Shown: piece by piece, positions 1-5,650 of the stretch
Layout: the number at the start of each line of letters is the position of its first letter
How positions within the stretch are numbered: position 1 is the first letter of the stretch
Source of the DNA: an uncultured Desulfobacterales bacterium
Lineage (GTDB): Bacteria; Desulfobacterota; Desulfobacteria; Desulfobacterales; G020354645
Direction: 5' to 3'
Assembly: GCA_947259865.1 (NCBI GenBank)
Contig: CAMYNZ010000212.1
Span: 1 to 6,561 of the forward strand
Length of the DNA stretch: 6,561 nt
Notes under the pieces: model-generated
Database searches by the model: none
The model's input: only the letters and a program-made list of their open reading frames with translations
Told to the model about the DNA's origin: nothing
Position numbers and translations under genes: made by a program

Positions 1-1
1 G

Positions 2-178
2 GCTGAATCAATTATTCGGGAGGCCGGTGTCCGCGGTTATAAACACATGCGCTTGGATACCGTTCCTTCAATGAAAGAAGCCCGGGGGCTTTATCTGTCA
101 ATGGGTTTTAAAAAAATTGATCCCTATCGTTACAACCCGATCCAGGGAGCGACTTATTTGGAAAAAAAGCTCGATTAA
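2..178 (+). CDS. GNAT-family N-acetyltransferase, C-terminal fragment
   Basis: This is the last 58 codons of a gene whose start lies outside the window, ending at TAA 176-178. The visible protein runs [20 protein letters not shown], then [21 protein letters not shown], and ends YLEKKLD. The pattern of a helix, an 'RLDT' strand, 'A..LY...GF' and a final strand is the classic end of the GCN5-related acetyltransferase fold. There the A..LY helix and GF turn follow the acetyl-CoA-binding core. GNAT enzymes move an acetyl group from acetyl-CoA to an amine. The substrate cannot be read from this fragment. The acetyl-CoA pyrophosphate loop (Q/RxxGxG/A) would lie upstream and is not seen. The family call is fairly secure and the specificity is unknown. 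Confidence 0.8.
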   Translation, partial: AESIIREAGVRGYKHMRLDTVPSMKEARGLYLSMGFKKIDPYRYNPIQGATYLEKKLD

Positions 179-184
179 ATTCTA

Positions 185-201
185 GAAGCCATCTCAAAAA
201 T
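185..201 (+). repeat. Left terminal inverted repeat of the MITE-like element
   Basis: GAAGCCATCTCAAAAAT matches the reverse complement of 400-416 at 15 of 17 positions. The two mismatches are adjacent (CA against TG). TA precedes it at 183-184. Confidence 0.7.
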
Positions 202-252
202 GCATTTTATTCGCTAGAGATCTTTGGCGGGCTAGCATCCAATGGCTGTGTT

Positions 253-323
253 GTCCCGTGGCTTGAAATGTACTGCTCATCCGCCAACGTCCTCTGGCGG
301 ACTCCGCTTTCAAACCACGGGAC
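253..323. repeat. Long nested hairpin inside the MITE-like element
   Basis: GTCCCGTGGCTTGAAA (253-268) pairs with TTTCAAACCACGGGAC (308-323) at 15 of 16 positions. A second hairpin sits in its loop: CCGCCA at 281-286 with TGGCGG at 295-300 around an 8-nt loop. There is no T-run, so it is not a classic terminator. If transcribed it would form a stable two-storey stem-loop. Confidence 0.7.
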
Positions 324-326
324 GCC

Positions 327-354
327 TTGAGGCTTACATTAATCTATTTAGAAT
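327..354 (+). promoter_or_regulatory. Possible sigma70-type promoter within the MITE-like element, facing the NUDIX gene
   Basis: TTGAGG (327-332, 4 of 6 to TTGACA) lies 16 nt before TAGAAT (349-354, 5 of 6 to TATAAT). Transcription would begin near position 361 and run into the NUDIX gene at 487. The -10 box sits inside a perfect palindrome, ATCTATT-TAG-AATAGAT (342-358). This is sequence match only and could be chance in AT-rich DNA. Confidence 0.35.
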
Positions 355-365
355 AGATAAGTTAT

Positions 366-379
366 CCCGCCTCAGCGGG
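366..379 (+). repeat. Small GC hairpin
   Basis: CCCGC (366-370) and GCGGG (375-379) form a perfect 5-bp stem around the tetraloop CTCA. It has no following T-run. It would lie at the very 5' end of a transcript started from the candidate promoter at 327-354. Confidence 0.5.
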
Positions 380-399
380 GCCATTGAATGCGATCTGCT

Positions 400-416
400 A
401 TTTTTGAGACAGCTTC
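400..416 (-). repeat. Right terminal inverted repeat of the MITE-like element
   Basis: Read on the - strand this is GAAGCTGTCTCAAAAAT, the partner of 185-201. TA follows at 417-418. An ATG at 388 just inside the element is in frame with the downstream NUDIX gene, so this repeat can be mistranslated as an N-terminal extension. Confidence 0.7.
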
Positions 417-486
417 TAAGGTCGCTTGCCAGCTGCATCAACAGAGTGATGAAACCAACAGGAAACAAAATAAAGAGAAAGTAATT

Positions 487-999
487 ATGACCACACCTCA
501 AGATGAAATCGTTACAATTGTTGACGAGAAAAATAATGTTACCGGATCCGCACCGCGGTCGGTGATGCGCGCCAGGGGACTGCCGCACAGAGCTACCTAT
601 ATCCTGGTGTTTAACTCAAAGGGCGAGCTGTACGTGCAGAAACGAACCCCGGTAAAAGACATCTATCCCGGCTTTTATGACGTGGCAACCGGTGGGGTTG
701 TGATGGCCGGTGAACCCTATGATGAATCTGCCTTACGGGAACTACAAGAAGAAATGGGGATCCAGGGTGTTTCCTTAACCCATCTTTTCGACTTTTATCA
801 TCAGGATGCTTCCAACTGCGTGTGGGGCAGGGCATACAGTTGCGTATATGACGGAGAAATCGTGCTTCAGGAAGAAGAGGTTGAAAGCGGGGGATTCTAC
901 AGCCTTGAAACAATTGTTACTGCAAGCAGACAGGATTCATATACTCCGGATGGCCTCTATGTATTGCAGCGCTACCTGGATACAAGAAAGGCAATGTAA
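487..999 (+). CDS. NUDIX hydrolase, YfcD-like
   Basis: A 170-residue NUDIX-fold enzyme, expected to be a cytoplasmic Mg2+-dependent hydrolase of a nucleoside-diphosphate-linked compound. The Nudix box GX5EX7REUXEEXGU is complete at residues 70-92: G70, E76, then RELQEEMGI at 84-92 with the metal-binding E85, E88 and E89. The N-terminal 'VDE.N.V.G...R..MR..GL.HRATYI' (about 12-39), the 'LYVQKRT..KD.YPG..D...GG' block and the 'C.VWG' motif closely resemble E. coli YfcD and the isopentenyl-diphosphate-isomerase-like branch, as recalled from the family. I chose ATG 487 because the purine-rich AAAGAGAAAG lies just upstream. The in-frame ATG at 388 would put 33 codons into the MITE-like element. 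The physiological substrate is unknown. The gene stands alone between two repeat elements. Confidence 0.9.
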   Translation: MTTPQDEIVTIVDEKNNVTGSAPRSVMRARGLPHRATYILVFNSKGELYVQKRTPVKDIYPGFYDVATGGVVMAGEPYDESALRELQEEMGIQGVSLTHLFDFYHQDASNCVWGRAYSCVYDGEIVLQEEEVESGGFYSLETIVTASRQDSYTPDGLYVLQRYLDTRKAM

Positions 1000-1000
1000 T

Positions 1001-1124
1001 ATTGACGATCGTTGCAATTGAAAATTGAATATTGTCGATTGAAGATGGGCGGTATTCTATCGGTCTACAAATCGGGATTTCACTTAATTATTCATTCTTC
1101 AATATTCATTCTTCAATCGTCAAT
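1001..1124. repeat. AT-rich imperfect intergenic palindrome
   Basis: ATTGACGAT at 1001-1009 is the exact reverse complement of ATCGTCAAT at 1116-1124. Further complementary pieces lie inside: CGATTGAAGA (1036-1045) can pair with TCTTCAATCG (1110-1119), and the GAATATTG/CAATATTC segments also match. The right arm is internally duplicated. The whole unit fills the gap after the NUDIX gene and reads as a dispersed non-coding repeat or the remains of a small element. It is not a rho-independent terminator because it has no T-run. Its copy number in the genome cannot be known from this window. Confidence 0.6.
1090..1117 (+). repeat. Perfect 14-bp tandem direct repeat
   Basis: ATTCATTCTTCAAT occurs at 1090-1103 and again, immediately adjacent and identical, at 1104-1117. 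It forms the right arm of the intergenic palindrome. Slippage here could change the arm length. Confidence 0.85.
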
Positions 1125-1201
1125 CCAAGGGGCTATTTTAAGCCGATATATTAATTTTTGCCACTGATCCTTGTTGGATTAACTTAAAAGCATACTTAAC
1201 A

Positions 1202-1209
1202 GAGGAGGG
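1202..1209 (+). promoter_or_regulatory. Strong ribosome binding site for the CNB-domain gene
   Basis: GAGGAGGG with GGAGG at 1204-1208 lies 7 nt before ATG 1216. It is one of the two best Shine-Dalgarno sequences in the window. It fixes translation start at 1216, upstream of the in-frame TAG, and argues against the downstream GTG 1384 as the native start. Confidence 0.8.
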
Positions 1210-1215
1210 ATACTG

Positions 1216-1689
1216 ATGGTAGACAGAGAAAAAATCGCCAAGTTTGAGATTTTTGAAGGTTTGAACGCGGATGAGATCAATAACATCTTATCCATGGGCC
1301 AGGAACTTGCCTGTCACGATACTGAGCTTATATTTGAATATTCTAGCCTATCGTCTGATTTCTTCATTTTACTTTAGGGCCGGGTGAGCGTTGAAATAGA
1401 TGTTTCCCATATGGATAAAAACGGAAGAAAAAAAGTTCAGCTGGCGATTTTAAGAACAGGGGATGTGTTCGGGGAAATCGGCTTTTTAGGCGGTAAACGC
1501 AGGTCTGCCTCGGTAAAAGCCATCGAGAACGTTTCGGTGCTGAAAATTAACGGTAAAAAACTTGAAGAATATTTTTCTGAAAATAAGCACACCGGGTACC
1601 GTATGATGCGCAACCTTTCACTCATTTTAGCACAACGGATTACGGATGTAATTTTTATGTTGCGGGATGATATCCGGCGAGTACCGTAA
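1216..1689 (+). pseudogene. Single-domain cyclic-nucleotide-binding (CRP/FNR-type sensor) protein interrupted by an in-frame TAG
   Basis: Reading from ATG 1216 gives 53 codons, TAG at 1375-1377 (codon 54), then 103 more sense codons in the same frame to TAA 1687-1689. Both halves join into one normal CNB domain: KFEIFEGLNADEI (9-21), FFILL-stop-GRVSVEI across the stop, and the phosphate-binding cassette GDVFGEIGFL with RRSASV. This keeps E87 and the R96-S97 pair that bind the cNMP phosphate and ribose in CRP. In relatives the residue at the stop is usually a variable polar one before the conserved Gly. There is no helix-turn-helix, so this would be a stand-alone sensor. Translation as it stands would give a 53-residue stub. 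A restart at GTG 1384 is possible but has a poor ribosome site and would lack the first strands. It could instead be a recent pseudogene, a sequencing error or amber read-through. It ends 54 nt before the lipoprotein gene, probably in one transcript. Confidence 0.8.
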
Positions 1690-1743
1690 ATATAACTTCG
1701 GGATTATAAAACGAACCCGGTTTTTGAATGGGAAAATACCGAT

Positions 1744-3240
1744 ATGATAAGGCATAAATTAGCAATTCTGACCTTTGTTATTCTGGCCTTGCTATTCCAG
1801 GGCTGTGCCACGTTGGAAATGCGTCAATTTACAGCTGTGTCGCAACGTCCCGGGGAATATAATCAATTTTTTACATATCTGGACAAGGCGGCCGACAAAG
1901 CCGGTGTTGGGGATGCCTCGACCTTTCCCGTCCCTGGATTTCCCTATCTTCGTACGGATCGTTTTCTGATGGGCATGCGAAACCGAATAGAAAATGAAGC
2001 CCAAATGCAAGCCTGGGTGCAATGGATGCTGCAGCACAACCTCGACGCCAGAGAAAAGGAGATCAAAAACCTCCCTGTTCCAGCTCTAGCGGGTCTTGCC
2101 TCACAACTGGGAGAGCCGCCGGATCGAAATACACTGATCGAAAAGCTCGGATCATATTCCCAAAAATCTTTGAGTCACGATCAACGTAAATCGGATTTCT
2201 ACGATGCGCTCAAGACCGCCCAGCAGATACCGGACGAATATTCTATCATCCTGAGGACATTTGGCTTATATCCACTCTGGGCACCCTTTGTCGCCTATGT
2301 CACAGATGAAGTCTATGATGAATTCAGACAGTGGCACAAAACGCCAGTGGCGGAACTCGAAATCCAGGGCAACCTAAAGGCCTATGCACCCTCACAAAAT
2401 GTGAAATTGTCAGGACAGGATATCTCCAGGATGTTCGAATCCTCCAAGCGAAACGCCCTGGGTGTGACTGCACTTTCAAGCGGGGAAACGCATATGCTTG
2501 CAAGGGCCTATGCGCCCATTATTTATCAGGATGTTGTAGCTGGCTACGATGAAATTGGAGAGGTTTTCTGGAATGACGGGCAAGTGAGCATCAACCCCCG
2601 GAAACCGTCAGTCTATTATTATATTACCTTCGCATTTTTTAAAGGTAAACCTGCCATGCAGTTGAACTATGTCTTCTGGTACCTGGGAAGAGATGGGCCC
2701 AATCCACCCTGGATCGAACGGGGCTCCCTGGACGGCATCACTGTTCGAATTACATTCGATCCGGAGGGAAAACCCTTTATGGTGGATGTTCAGAATAACT
2801 GCGGGTGTTATTATTTTTCCGTTCCGCAAAAAGAACGGATTAAAAGGATAATTCCCCAACCCCTGGCCATTGATCCTTTTGTACCGGCCTGGCTGCCGCA
2901 ATCTTTCCCGAAAAAAAGACTTACACTTCGCATAAATTCGGGCTGGCACCAGGTGCAAAACGTTGATACCGGTGAGATACCATTAAATGCCTTAGCCTAT
3001 GCGCTCATTCCTTATGCCTCCCTTGAAGCATTGCAGCACGCAGATGGCCGCTCTGAAAGTATTTTTGACCCGGCCGGTATTGCAAAAGACTCAACGCGCA
3101 TCGAACCCTTGATATTTTTTCCCTCGGGGATACGCAAAATCGGCAGTATGCGCCAACGGGGCCACCATGCTATCAAGCTGGTGGGCCGGGCACATTTTGA
3201 TGACCCGGAGCTGTTTGATAAAAGCTTTGAATTCAACTAG
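1744..3240 (+). CDS. Predicted lipoprotein of unknown function (498 aa)
   Basis: I do not recognise a named family. The N-terminus is a lipoprotein-type signal: basic MIRHK, a hydrophobic run (residues 6-18), then FQGC with the candidate lipidated Cys at 21. Phe at -3 is slightly unusual for a lipobox. The first half (about 30-240) is charged and looks helical. The second half looks like the conserved core: 'RAYAPIIYQDV' (254-264), an aromatic stretch VYYYITFAFF (290-299), QLNYVFWYLGRD (306-317), WIERGSLDG (323-331), and a Cys pair NCGCYYF (352-358). The C-terminus carries GHHAIKLVGRAHFDDPE (473-489). No other transmembrane segment is evident, so a membrane-anchored periplasmic protein is expected. 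The Cys pair and late histidines could bind a metal or form a disulfide, but that is speculation. The gene follows the broken cNMP-sensor gene by 54 nt with only a weak GGGA ribosome site, and ends with TAG. Confidence 0.75.
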   Translation: MIRHKLAILTFVILALLFQGCATLEMRQFTAVSQRPGEYNQFFTYLDKAADKAGVGDASTFPVPGFPYLRTDRFLMGMRNRIENEAQMQAWVQWMLQHNLDAREKEIKNLPVPALAGLASQLGEPPDRNTLIEKLGSYSQKSLSHDQRKSDFYDALKTAQQIPDEYSIILRTFGLYPLWAPFVAYVTDEVYDEFRQWHKTPVAELEIQGNLKAYAPSQNVKLSGQDISRMFESSKRNALGVTALSSGETHMLARAYAPIIYQDVVAGYDEIGEVFWNDGQVSINPRKPSVYYYITFAFFKGKPAMQLNYVFWYLGRDGPNPPWIERGSLDGITVRITFDPEGKPFMVDVQNNCGCYYFSVPQKERIKRIIPQPLAIDPFVPAWLPQSFPKKRLTLRINSGWHQVQNVDTGEIPLNALAYALIPYASLEALQHADGRSESIFDPAGIAKDSTRIEPLIFFPSGIRKIGSMRQRGHHAIKLVGRAHFDDPELFDKSFEFN

Positions 3241-3300
3241 AAGTGGTGGAATTTTTGTCCGGCTAAGTAATTCAAAATGAGATCGGCTGCAAGATCCCCC

Positions 3301-3330
3301 TTGACACCCGGTCCAAAGCTAATTTATTTA
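3301..3330 (+). promoter_or_regulatory. Candidate sigma70-type promoter upstream of the GGDEF gene
   Basis: A perfect -35 hexamer TTGACA (3301-3306) is followed after 18 nt by TATTTA (3325-3330) in the AT-rich stretch AATTTATTTAAATAAT. The -10 match is poor (3 of 6), so the call rests mainly on the -35 box and the AT-rich context. Transcription would begin around 3337-3340, leaving a leader of roughly 110 nt before ATG 3452. Confidence 0.4.
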
Positions 3331-3374
3331 AATAATGGGAAAGTTTGAGATGTGAACCGTTTCTGATAAGCTTT

Positions 3375-3401
3375 AATCCGTTCAGGTAACGGGTTTTTTT
3401 T
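3375..3401 (+). terminator. Rho-independent terminator
   Basis: CCGTT (3378-3382) pairs with AACGG (3388-3392) around the loop CAGGT. The stem extends by weaker A-T and T-G pairs on both sides and is followed by eight Ts (3394-3401). It could end the CNB/lipoprotein transcript, about 140 nt after the lipoprotein stop. It also lies downstream of the candidate promoter at 3301-3330 and so could act as a leader terminator for the GGDEF gene. Confidence 0.6.
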
Positions 3402-3451
3402 AAAAACCATCACACGCAAAGAACGATAACAACAAAGTACAGGCGATAACC

Positions 3452-4378
3452 ATGAATGAAACCAGCGAATTTTACAAAAACCTGCTTGATAACCTTCATG
3501 ACGGCATCTATTTTCTGGATCGCAACAAGCGGATTACGTTCTGGAACAAAGGTGCGGAAAGACTCACCGGATATGAGGGATCGGATGTTGTGGAAAATGG
3601 TTATTCGGAAGAATTCCTGGCCCCTATTAACGAAAAAGGCACCAGTCTCTGTGAACAGGGATGTCCTGCAGAAAAAACAATCACTGACGGTCGTATCAGG
3701 GAGGCCGAAGTATTTTTTCGGCACAAAAAAGGCCATCGGGTGCCGGTTATGATTCGGGTGTCACCCATCCGAAACCCGGCCGGAAAAATCATCGGCGCCG
3801 TCCAAATCTTCTCGGACAATTTGTCCAATGTTGAACTCAAGCAACTCATTGAAGATCTTCGCCAGCAATCTTTACTTGACCCACTTACTCAAATACTAAA
3901 CCGCCGGGGAATTTCAAATAACCTCAGCTTAAGACTAAAGGAGATGCAGCGATATAAATGGCCGATAGGTATTCTCTTCATAGACATTGACTATTTTAAA
4001 GCAGTAAACGACCAATATGGTCATGATACCGGTGATGAAGTTTTGAAGATGGTTGCCGATACGTTGTCCGTGAATACGCGTTCATTCGATCTCATCGGTC
4101 GGTGGGGTGGCGAGGAATTTATTACCATAATCCTTAATGTTAACCGCAAGACGTTGCAATCGATTGCCGAGAGATATCGTCTTCTGGTCGAGCGGTCAAA
4201 ACTCGTTAAAGAGACTGGCGCTATCAATGTTACCGTGTCGGTAGGTGCCACGCTCTCACGATCGGATGACACGGTAGATACCATAATCAGTCGAGCCGAC
4301 AACCTGATGTACCGCTGCAAAACAGCAGGTCGAAACCGGGTATGTATAGATATCTCGACTCCCCCCAAAAGCAGTTAA
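3452..4378 (+). CDS. PAS-GGDEF diguanylate cyclase
   Basis: A 308-residue protein that should make cyclic di-GMP from two GTP. Residues 1-125 form a PAS sensor domain (DGIYFLDRNKRITFWNKGAE, GYEGSDVV, then RVSPIRNPAGKIIGAVQIF). It carries the LCEQGCP motif (C67, C71) that many environmental PAS-GGDEF proteins share. A short helical linker (126-141) leads to DPLTQILNRRG (143-153) and the cyclase domain. The catalytic signature is complete: FIDIDYFKAVND with metal-binding D178, guanine-contacting N186 and D195, and GGEEF at 219-223. The product-inhibition I-site RxxD is also intact (R210-D213, five residues before GGEEF), so feedback control by c-di-GMP is expected. There is no signal peptide or membrane segment, so it is likely cytosolic. 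ATG 3452 has only a weak AGG (3441-3443) upstream. The signal sensed by the PAS domain is unknown. Confidence 0.93.
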   Translation: MNETSEFYKNLLDNLHDGIYFLDRNKRITFWNKGAERLTGYEGSDVVENGYSEEFLAPINEKGTSLCEQGCPAEKTITDGRIREAEVFFRHKKGHRVPVMIRVSPIRNPAGKIIGAVQIFSDNLSNVELKQLIEDLRQQSLLDPLTQILNRRGISNNLSLRLKEMQRYKWPIGILFIDIDYFKAVNDQYGHDTGDEVLKMVADTLSVNTRSFDLIGRWGGEEFITIILNVNRKTLQSIAERYRLLVERSKLVKETGAINVTVSVGATLSRSDDTVDTIISRADNLMYRCKTAGRNRVCIDISTPPKSS

Positions 4379-4411
4379 CGCAATATGGATTGGTTCTAAT
4401 ACACCGGGAGT

Positions 4412-4416
4412 AAGGA
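4412..4416 (+). promoter_or_regulatory. Ribosome binding site for the GTG-started MalY/PatB gene
   Basis: AAGGA ends 10 nt before GTG 4427. The reading frame is closed upstream by TAA at 4397-4399, and no ATG, GTG or TTG lies between that stop and 4427. GTG is therefore the only reasonable start. Confidence 0.55.
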
Positions 4417-4426
4417 ATTTTTTTGG

Positions 4427-5608
4427 GTGGCAACCGACAGGAAAAGCGCATTTGATTTTGATATTCCCGTTGACCGGCGAGACACCGCCAGTATGAAATG
4501 GGAAAAATACAAAGACCGTGACATCATCCCGCTGTGGGTGGCGGATATGGATTTTCGCTCCCCACCGGCCGTAATCGAAGCGCTGAAAAAGCTGGTTGAT
4601 CATGGTGTGTTCGGCTATAGCGTGCCCCCCGAAGAATTGACCCATGAGGTCATTTCCATGCTGCAGACACGCTTTGGGTGGACCGTGGCATTTGATTGGA
4701 TAGTTTGGGTGCCGGGTTTGGTGACCGGTCTCAACGTGACCTGCCGTGCCGTCGGTGAAGACCGGGATGACGTCCTGACAACGGTCCCAGCTTACCCGCC
4801 TTTTTTGACCGCACCCGGATATTCGCGACGTAATCTGATTACCGTTCCCCTGGTGCAAACCGATGACCGATGGTTTTTTGATTTTGATTGCCTGGCCAAT
4901 GCCATTACCCCCCGCACCCGACTTTTTATCCTTTGTAACCCCCACAACCCGGTTGGACGGATATTCACCCGGGAGGAACTGACGACCCTAACGCAAATTT
5001 GCCTGGAACACGACATTGTTATCTGCTCGGATGAGATCCATTGTGATCTTTTGTTGGATAAAGACAAAGCTCACATCCCCACCGCCACCCTCGGTAAAGA
5101 TATCGCCGATCGTACAATCACGTTGCTGGCACCCAGTAAAACCTTTAATGTGCCGGGGTTCGGCTGTTCGTTTGCCGTTATACCCAATCAGCGTTTACGC
5201 CGAAAATTCCGCAAAACCATGGCGGGTATTGTCCCCCATATCAATCCCATGGGCTATGCAGCAGCGTTGGCGGCTTACCGATTTGGCCACGAATGGCTGG
5301 CTGCCCTGTTAGACTACCTTCGAGATAATCGCAACCTGGTTACCGTTGAAATAAACAGCATGAAGGGTTTATCCATGACCCATGTAGAAGCCACTTACCT
5401 GGCCTGGATTAACACCCGTGACACCGGGCTGGAAGATCCGACAACCTTTTTTGAAGAGGCCGGAGTGGGGCTTTCTGATGGAAAAGAATTCGGCGGACCC
5501 GACTTTGTTCGACTTAACTTTGGCTGTCCGCGTTCGGTGCTGCAAACCGCTTTGCAGAGGATGAGATCCGCACTGGAAAGACATTTTCAAAAAAGAATTC
5601 CAGCCTGA
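4427..5608 (+). CDS. MalY/PatB-type PLP-dependent cystathionine beta-lyase (C-S lyase)
   Basis: A 393-residue fold-type I PLP enzyme, full length for the MalY/PatB family. The N-terminus FDFDIPVDRRDTASMKWEKY (9-28) and IPLWVADMDFRSPPAVIEAL (34-53) are family signatures. PAYPPF (121-126), NPHNPVGRIF (171-180, N174 near the PLP ring) and SDEIHCDL (201-208, D202 to the pyridine nitrogen) follow. APSKTFNVPGF holds the Schiff-base lysine K238, and FVRLNFGCPR holds the carboxylate-binding R362. These enzymes cleave the C-S bond of cystathionine or other cysteine conjugates, giving pyruvate, ammonia and a thiol, in methionine biosynthesis or thiol release. E. coli MalY also restrains MalT, but no maltose genes are present here. 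Translation starts at GTG. The HAD-like gene begins 42 nt after the stop, suggesting co-transcription. Substrate preference cannot be told from sequence. Confidence 0.93.
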   Translation: MATDRKSAFDFDIPVDRRDTASMKWEKYKDRDIIPLWVADMDFRSPPAVIEALKKLVDHGVFGYSVPPEELTHEVISMLQTRFGWTVAFDWIVWVPGLVTGLNVTCRAVGEDRDDVLTTVPAYPPFLTAPGYSRRNLITVPLVQTDDRWFFDFDCLANAITPRTRLFILCNPHNPVGRIFTREELTTLTQICLEHDIVICSDEIHCDLLLDKDKAHIPTATLGKDIADRTITLLAPSKTFNVPGFGCSFAVIPNQRLRRKFRKTMAGIVPHINPMGYAAALAAYRFGHEWLAALLDYLRDNRNLVTVEINSMKGLSMTHVEATYLAWINTRDTGLEDPTTFFEEAGVGLSDGKEFGGPDFVRLNFGCPRSVLQTALQRMRSALERHFQKRIPA

Positions 5609-5640
5609 TTTTTTTGGGTCCTGCAGGCAATCCACAAAAA

Positions 5641-5645
5641 GGGAG
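5641..5645 (+). promoter_or_regulatory. Ribosome binding site that decides the start of the HAD-like gene
   Basis: GGGAG lies 5 nt before ATG 5651 but only 2 nt before the in-frame GTG 5648. The spacing favours ATG 5651, one codon shorter than the longest reading frame. Confidence 0.6.
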
Positions 5646-5650
5646 CCGTG

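Larger units (their letters stand above)
183..418. mobile_element. MITE-like non-coding palindromic element
   Basis: This roughly 236-bp stretch is bounded by terminal inverted repeats: GAAGCCATCTCAAAAAT at 185-201 and the complement of GAAGCTGTCTCAAAAAT at 400-416, matching at 15 of 17 positions. Each repeat is flanked on its outer side by TA (183-184 and 417-418), which fits the TA target duplication typical of IS630/Tc1-type insertion. The interior holds no plausible gene and is full of hairpins: a 16-bp stem (253-268 with 308-323, one mismatch) enclosing CCGCCA/TGGCGG, a 7-bp palindrome at 342-358, and CCCGC/GCGGG at 366-379. Size, terminal repeats and lack of coding suggest a non-autonomous miniature element mobilised in trans. 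The parent transposase family is inferred, and a TA flank alone is weak evidence because TA is common. Confidence 0.65.

Noticed and set aside
242..484. 80-codon + strand reading frame
   Set aside because: It lies almost wholly inside the hairpin-rich MITE-like element, has no ribosome site or recognisable motif, and its sequence is dictated by the inverted repeats.
1171..1199. TTGTTG followed by an AT-rich stretch as a promoter for the CNB-domain gene
   Set aside because: No hexamer resembling TATAAT occurs at 16-18 nt spacing. The nearest match (CATACT) is only 14 nt away.
1384..1689. GTG 1384 as an independent start of a 101-residue protein
   Set aside because: It begins in the middle of the CNB domain with a poor ribosome site, while a strong ribosome site and the missing N-terminal half lie in the same frame upstream. 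It is better read as part of one interrupted gene.
3414..3421. ACGCAAAG, a string also found in c-di-GMP (GEMM-I) riboswitches, just upstream of a diguanylate cyclase gene
   Set aside because: The surrounding stems, the tetraloop and its receptor expected of the GEMM-I aptamer are not visible. The string lies after the terminator, so the match is treated as chance.
4256..4945. 229-codon - strand reading frame opposite the C-S lyase start
   Set aside because: It spans the end of the GGDEF gene and the start of the MalY/PatB gene, both of which have clear family motifs on the + strand. Its protein has no recognisable domain, so it is a shadow.
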